DNA from: Chamaea fasciata
Taxonomy: Eukaryota > Chordata > Aves > Passeriformes > Sylviidae
NCBI GenBank assembly: GCA_029207755.1
Contig: JARCOQ010000003.1
Coordinates: 45,342,144-45,406,143, forward strand
Direction: 5' to 3'
DNA length: 64,000 nt
Shown: in pieces, positions 56,901-62,900 of the stretch
Layout of the letters: each line of letters begins with the position of its first letter
Numbering within the stretch: the first letter of the stretch is position 1
Position numbers and translations under genes: made by a program
The notes under the pieces: model-generated
The model's input: only the letters and a program-made list of their open reading frames with translations
The model's database searches: none
Told to the model about the DNA's origin: nothing

Positions 56901-59900
56901 TTGTTTTCAGCTCCTGGAAGTTTAGCTGTATGTTTTTATTCTGATTCCTAATGCATAAGAAAAATGAGGGTTTTTTCCTTTTGGAGCTGACACATTCCTT
57001 AAAGATTCCTGATATCGTCATTAGTTTTAATAAACATTTGGTTCCACACTTTCCCTACTGTTTCTCAGCAGTCTTTTTTACTGTGGCTTTCCTACTACAG
57101 TTTTGAATCAGATACAAGTATTTTTTTGTTTAATATCTTTTTATGCTTTAAGAGAACATCAGCACATCTACAACACTGATGTAAGAAGAGGAATTTAAAT
57201 TGTTATTCTCAAAGCCAGGGCCTGCTGCTGAAGTCCTGCCAAGGAGTTCGTAATTTGATTATGCCCCCCCCCAGAAATCCTCCATCAAACTAAAGATTCT
57301 GGAGCAGCCATTCTTGCATGTCTGTGTGAGAAAAACAGCTGGTAATTTAGTACACTGCCCTGAAGGGGACCCTTCTAATGCATTATGGCATTTTAAGTGT
57401 TGCTAAAACCCAACAGTACTTGGCACTTCCTGTATGGCTGTAGTCGTTCGGGGTTTGGGTTTTTTTGGGCAAGGAAGAAAAAAACCCAGCTCCTTGACAT
57501 CTGTTCATCTAAAAGAACAGATTATATGATACCAAGGGTCATGACTGCAGTGAGCTGCCCTTGTTGCTGAACTGAACAGTAAGGAAATAATAATTGGATC
57601 CTTTTGGCTAGTCAGGCTTTGAAAGAATACAGATGTGAAGAGAACCATGGTGTTAGGATTTTTCCCGCTGACACCTAGAAGACTAATAGGAGCTTCTGAG
57701 GAAATTGAACTCTTTATCTGGAAATAGACCTATAACTATTAACAGGTTTCATTGACAGTAAACTGATTTCCAGTGGTTCAACAAGGGTCTCCTACCCACA
57801 TCTGCTGTGTTTCTGATTTGAAAGTATTGTAGTATTGTAGTGTGCATTCCTTACAGGCTTGTGCTGCCAGGCCTGTTATAGTAATGTAAAGAGGCAGTCG
57901 TAAGTTCATCAGGCATCTGAAAATGTAATTTTGAATGGGAAGAGAGGAGAAAATGATGAAGGCAAACCAGAATACAGTGCTATCTATTGTGAATACATTT
58001 GCTGGTTTCTACAGTTAAAAATTGCCTCAGGTTTTAAGCGGCATGAAAATTCAAATCTGTGATGCTTTTCCTGTATTCCATGTAGTTCAGACATTTTTGA
58101 ATAGGACTGCCTTGTTTTTATTTCCTCTTAAATAATATTTAAGAGAATATTGATCAGGGATTTCTCTATGACTAATCCTACCTTTACTCTTTCGACTAGG
58201 TTTAAGAACATAGTCGTATATATTGCTATTCACGTGTAGTCCAAAAGCAAACTTGTCTGACCATTGAATTGAGCCACATAATTGAATATAGTTTTTAAAA
58301 AAATTTCAAATACATATTTGACTCTTAGAGTAGGTATTTCTGAGACTCCTGTGGATTGACATAAATGATAAAAATTCTGTCTTTTTACAACTTATATTCA
58401 TTGAAGGTCTTCTCTGCATTTTCTTTAATCATCCAAAAATTCAAATAGTAAATGTATATTAACAGATAATTTAAAGATGAATATATATATATATATACAC
58501 ACACGCACATTCCATGTGTTGTTTTGGGATTTTTTTCCTGATCTGTTGAAAGTGTAAAAGAACAGTGCAGTATCAAGATTATATTTTTGGCTATCAAAAT
58601 CCTCACTTCTATATATCAGATGTGGGGGGTTTTTTTGGTTGTTTTTTTTTTTTTTTTTTTTTTTTTAAATTCCTGTCTTTATATATGTACATATACACAT
58701 TTGTGTTACAAATGTCTGCATTTTTCCATCTTGAAGTTTGGTCAGACTGGAAAAAAGGAAATCGTTTCAGCTCTCTATTGACTGGGACTTGCTATATTTT
58801 CCAAAAAGCTTTGCAAAATAATATTGAAACAAAGATGAGAAAACTTCTTATTCTGGCTGTATATGCACCAGTGATTTGAAACATAAATAAACAGCATGGC
58901 CTATTGATAAAAGTGTAGAAATTTTTCTGGTAGCTTTTGTGTAATGTTTGAGTGCCAGAATGGAAGAACCTCAGTGGTGACATTTCTATTTGCTTTCAAA
59001 ATATTTTCTGTTTCAGTTGCTGACAAATCATTATGAAAGATGCTGGAAGTATTATTGTTTGCCAAGTGGATGGGGTAACTTCGGTGCTGCCTCAGAAGAA
59101 GAACTTCATTTATCCAGGAAGTTGTTCTGGGGTATTTTTGATGCTTTATCTCAAAAGGTAAGTACTTTTGGTATCCATCTATTACTGTAAAATCCTTATT
59201 GTGTAATCTTTTTTCTTTAATCTGTAATTTTTACCCAGCTTATATCAACTGTATCATCCATTTTGAAGGAAAAAATACAGGCTTTAGTAAGTTGAAATCT
59301 TCCTCTTACAGCTTCTAATTTAATGTAGGTATAACATTTTAATCTCCTAATTTAAAAAATTGTAACACTAAAGCAATAATCTTGAGATTGTTTCTGTACA
59401 GATCTGTACACTTCTCTGTTTAGTAGTTGTACTTTCAGCACCATTAAATCAATTGTGGGTTAAACAGAAGTTTAATTATATGTCTTTGTATGTATTTATT
59501 GCTCATCCTGTGACTATTTTTAACAAGCTTGATTCAAGTTTCATCAGTTTAATTTCAAATCTAAGTGTTAAGGAATGCTCTATGTATTCCTCTGCTGTGC
59601 TGCCTTCCCAGCATCTGAAAAATGTTGAGCATGGCTACCAGTGAAGTCAACACTTTTCCTGTTTACTTGAGCAAGATTAAGACTTGCATCTAGCTTTCTG
59701 CTTTGGACAGTCAGTTTTCTTTATTTTCAGAACAAAAATTCAGTTTTGCACTGAGTAGGAAAGCCATTCTCTGGCTGCTTGATTTCATCTATAGCTGCAT
59801 CAGTTTCAACAGTGATGTTAAAACTTCCCATTCACTGCTCACTTTCTGTCCCCTGTGTGTCCCACAGAAGTACGAGCAAGAACTGTTCAAACTGGCTTTG

Positions 59901-62900
59901 CCTTGTCTGAGCGCAGTTGCAGGGGCCTTACCTCCAGATTATATGGAATCAAATTATGTCAATATGATGGAAAAACAGTCTTCAATGGATTCAGATGGGA
60001 ACTTTAATCCTCAACCTGTTGATACCTCAAAGTAAGAAATTACTTTGTTGCACCTGGGTTTTTTTTGATCATGGATGTGTAAAAGAGGAGGGGGAGTGTC
60101 TGTTGTTTGGTGTGATGTGAACTTAAAGCTTCTCTTCTGAATGCTTACTTTATAGATAAAATTGAGATCTTAATATTTTTATTTATGTATTTATTTTAAA
60201 TCAAGTAAACCAATAACTAGCAAGTGGCATCATTAATTTCTCGGTTAACTCCGGATATTTTTAATGCATTTTTACCCAGGAGATAGAACTATCCAATTGT
60301 CTTCGCATGTCTGCTGGAAACAAACCAGCATGCTCTTAGGGGCTGAAAAAGTAGACAAGTCTACATCATCCCTGTCATTATTAACATATGTCAAGACACT
60401 AATTCCAATTTGTGTGAATGACAGTGTACCTACTGAAAATTGTTTGATTGTGCCTTCATATAATCTTTTTTACTATGAATAATGGCAATTGGGCAGAACA
60501 ATCTTCATTCCCTCTAGGCAGTCAGGCTCCTGGCCCTGCTTTTTAAAGTATATTAGCCAAACAAAGCACGTATCTGAATGGAAATTTTCTGCCCTGACTT
60601 TTGACTACAGCAAGTGTGCCATTTCCCTGTGTTTAGAATAGTCTTACAGAAGCATGGCTATGCACTATATCTTAAAAAATTCCCGTTGTAAAACATTTGC
60701 TTCACTTGCCCCTTGTGAGCTTTCTGCCTATATTAACATTCAGCACACGGGATGCTGTCAGTAGATTGACACCTTCCATGCAGCATGCTTGTACATGCAT
60801 GCACATCTAAATATGGCAGTAAAAGTCATAATCCCATCTGGAGCATAGAAAGGACATCAGTGACCATTTCAATTCACTTTTCTAAGATATATTAAAATAT
60901 GTGAAGGTTTAACAGACTTTCTTCAGAATATATTATATTATATTATATTATATTATGTTATATTATATTATATTATATTATATTATATTATATTATATTA
61001 TATTATATTATATTATATTATATTATATTATATTATATTATATTATATTATATTATATTATATTATATTATATTATATTATATTATATTTTAACTGAGTA
61101 TTTTTCTGGTGTCATTTCAGAAAAAAACTGTAGATAGCTGGAATAGACTTGAAAAACTCAGAAAATTTTACTTAATATTAATGAAATTATATTACTTCAT
61201 TGCCATAGGATGCAACAGTTCTGTGGTGTTTCAAGACAGAACTGCTGCTAGCATTGTAACCTCCAAATTATCCTACATTCGTTTAACATGCAAATCCAGC
61301 TTTGCATTGTTTACTAGTACTGGACCTATTTGTGTAGGTATAGCTACTAGGATGTTAGTGTGCTTGTAATTTTATTGCATTTCTGAAATTATTTGAAGTA
61401 TTATACTATTCCCCCTCAAAATACAATCTTTAAAACAATAAAAACAACCTGTGACAGTGCTGGATGAATATTTTGTGACGGGGGGGAGGGCCTCTTGCAA
61501 ACTGTTACTCTGACATAATTTGGTTTTACATTTCTGCTTTTTCCACCTTAAGACTGAAAATTCAGACTTCTGTTTCACAGTAGATGGCACCCTAACACTA
61601 CTCGTACTGAAATTCTTTATGTTAGGAGGGAAGATATTACCATTTCATCAGTGATCAAAAGTAGTTATTCCCTTTCATTTGTAGCAATGCTGATGAAGTA
61701 AACAATTGATATTTGATAAATTATTTTGAATATATAAAATAATAATAATGTTTCAAAAAGGACTGTTAACACAGTTTATAATGGACATGTGCAATAAGTT
61801 ACTACCATATTTCTGAAACTATAGATTGTAATTATGGCTTTAAGACAAAGAAAATATGGGAAGAAAAAAAGGACTAGTACTTGATCTCGTTATTGATTTT
61901 TCCCTGCACACATGTGTCAAAGAAGTTAAATTCCTACAAATGCTGTAGTTGTCATTCAGTGCCCATGAAATAATTCAGGTATCTTCCTTGATTTCATTGG
62001 GCCTTGAAGCAAACTGTATGTGAGAAGAAGAGCACAGGAAAGGGTGTGTGCATTATTTATTATTTATTTTGTAGGGTTTTTTCCAACAAAAGCATTCAGT
62101 TTTAGCCTGGTTAATTTAATGCTGATTTTCTTTTCACTTTCAGCATTACAATCCCTGAAAAGCTAGAATATTTCATTAACAAATATGCAGAACATGCTCA
62201 TGACAAATGGTCGATGGAAAAGGTAAAATCTACATTCCTCTTAAACAAAAATAGTATTTTTAGTTTAATCAATTTAATCTTTAACATATTTTATTCTGAA
62301 TGTTATTATTTTTCATAACGCTACAAGTTAGTATGTAGGTAAGATATACACATACTATTTTCTTGAAATATATTTGGGGGAAAATTCTCTAAGTACATAT
62401 GAGTACTTCAAAATAGTCTTTAATCATTTCATCATTTTTGTTGCTGACTTCTGAGTAAATATACTTGCTACTTATTTAACAGTATAATGGACCTGATTTT
62501 TCTTTTTCTTTCTTTCTTTATTTATTTTAATTTTTTTTACCAAATAAGCTCTTTACTCTTTTTATTTCTTTGTGCATTTTGTTTGTCCAGTGTTAAAAAA
62601 TAGTGTTCCTCAATTATGGCACAGTATTCTGCTTTATAAAAATCTTTGAAAGAAAAGTGTATTGTATAGTAGCTTTGGTAATTGTTACTTTGCAAAAAGA
62701 TGGCATGCTCCATGATTGATATCTTAATTTGTAGATAATATAAATATTGGTTGAGAAAATGTTGAGAAAATATTAAAAAGGAAACTTTAGGTGAACAGTT
62801 CTGGAGAAGCATTATTCAGTTAATTTCTACCAATAAAAAGTATTTTTCATAATTTTTTGCATTTCCCCATTTTATCCTTCTTATTGCTGTTTTCAGTTTG

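Larger units (their letters stand above)
56457..59016 (+). other. RYR2 intron 51
   Basis: 2,560 bases. Contains an AT/AC dinucleotide tract (58480-58509) and a 25-base T run (58642-58666). The rest is unrecognised. Confidence 0.85.

Noticed and set aside
58565..58879. 104-codon frame across a poly-T run
   Set aside because: Phenylalanine run from poly-T; no domain.
59703..59867. Upstream extension of exon 53
   Set aside because: Open by chance; a cccacag acceptor at 59861-59867 and phase 0 from exon 52 fix the start at 59868.
60928..61089. CRISPR-like array
   Set aside because: Uniform 5-base units without spacers in a vertebrate intron.
60955..61137. Protein with repeating LYYII
   Set aside because: Pure translation of the TATTA microsatellite.
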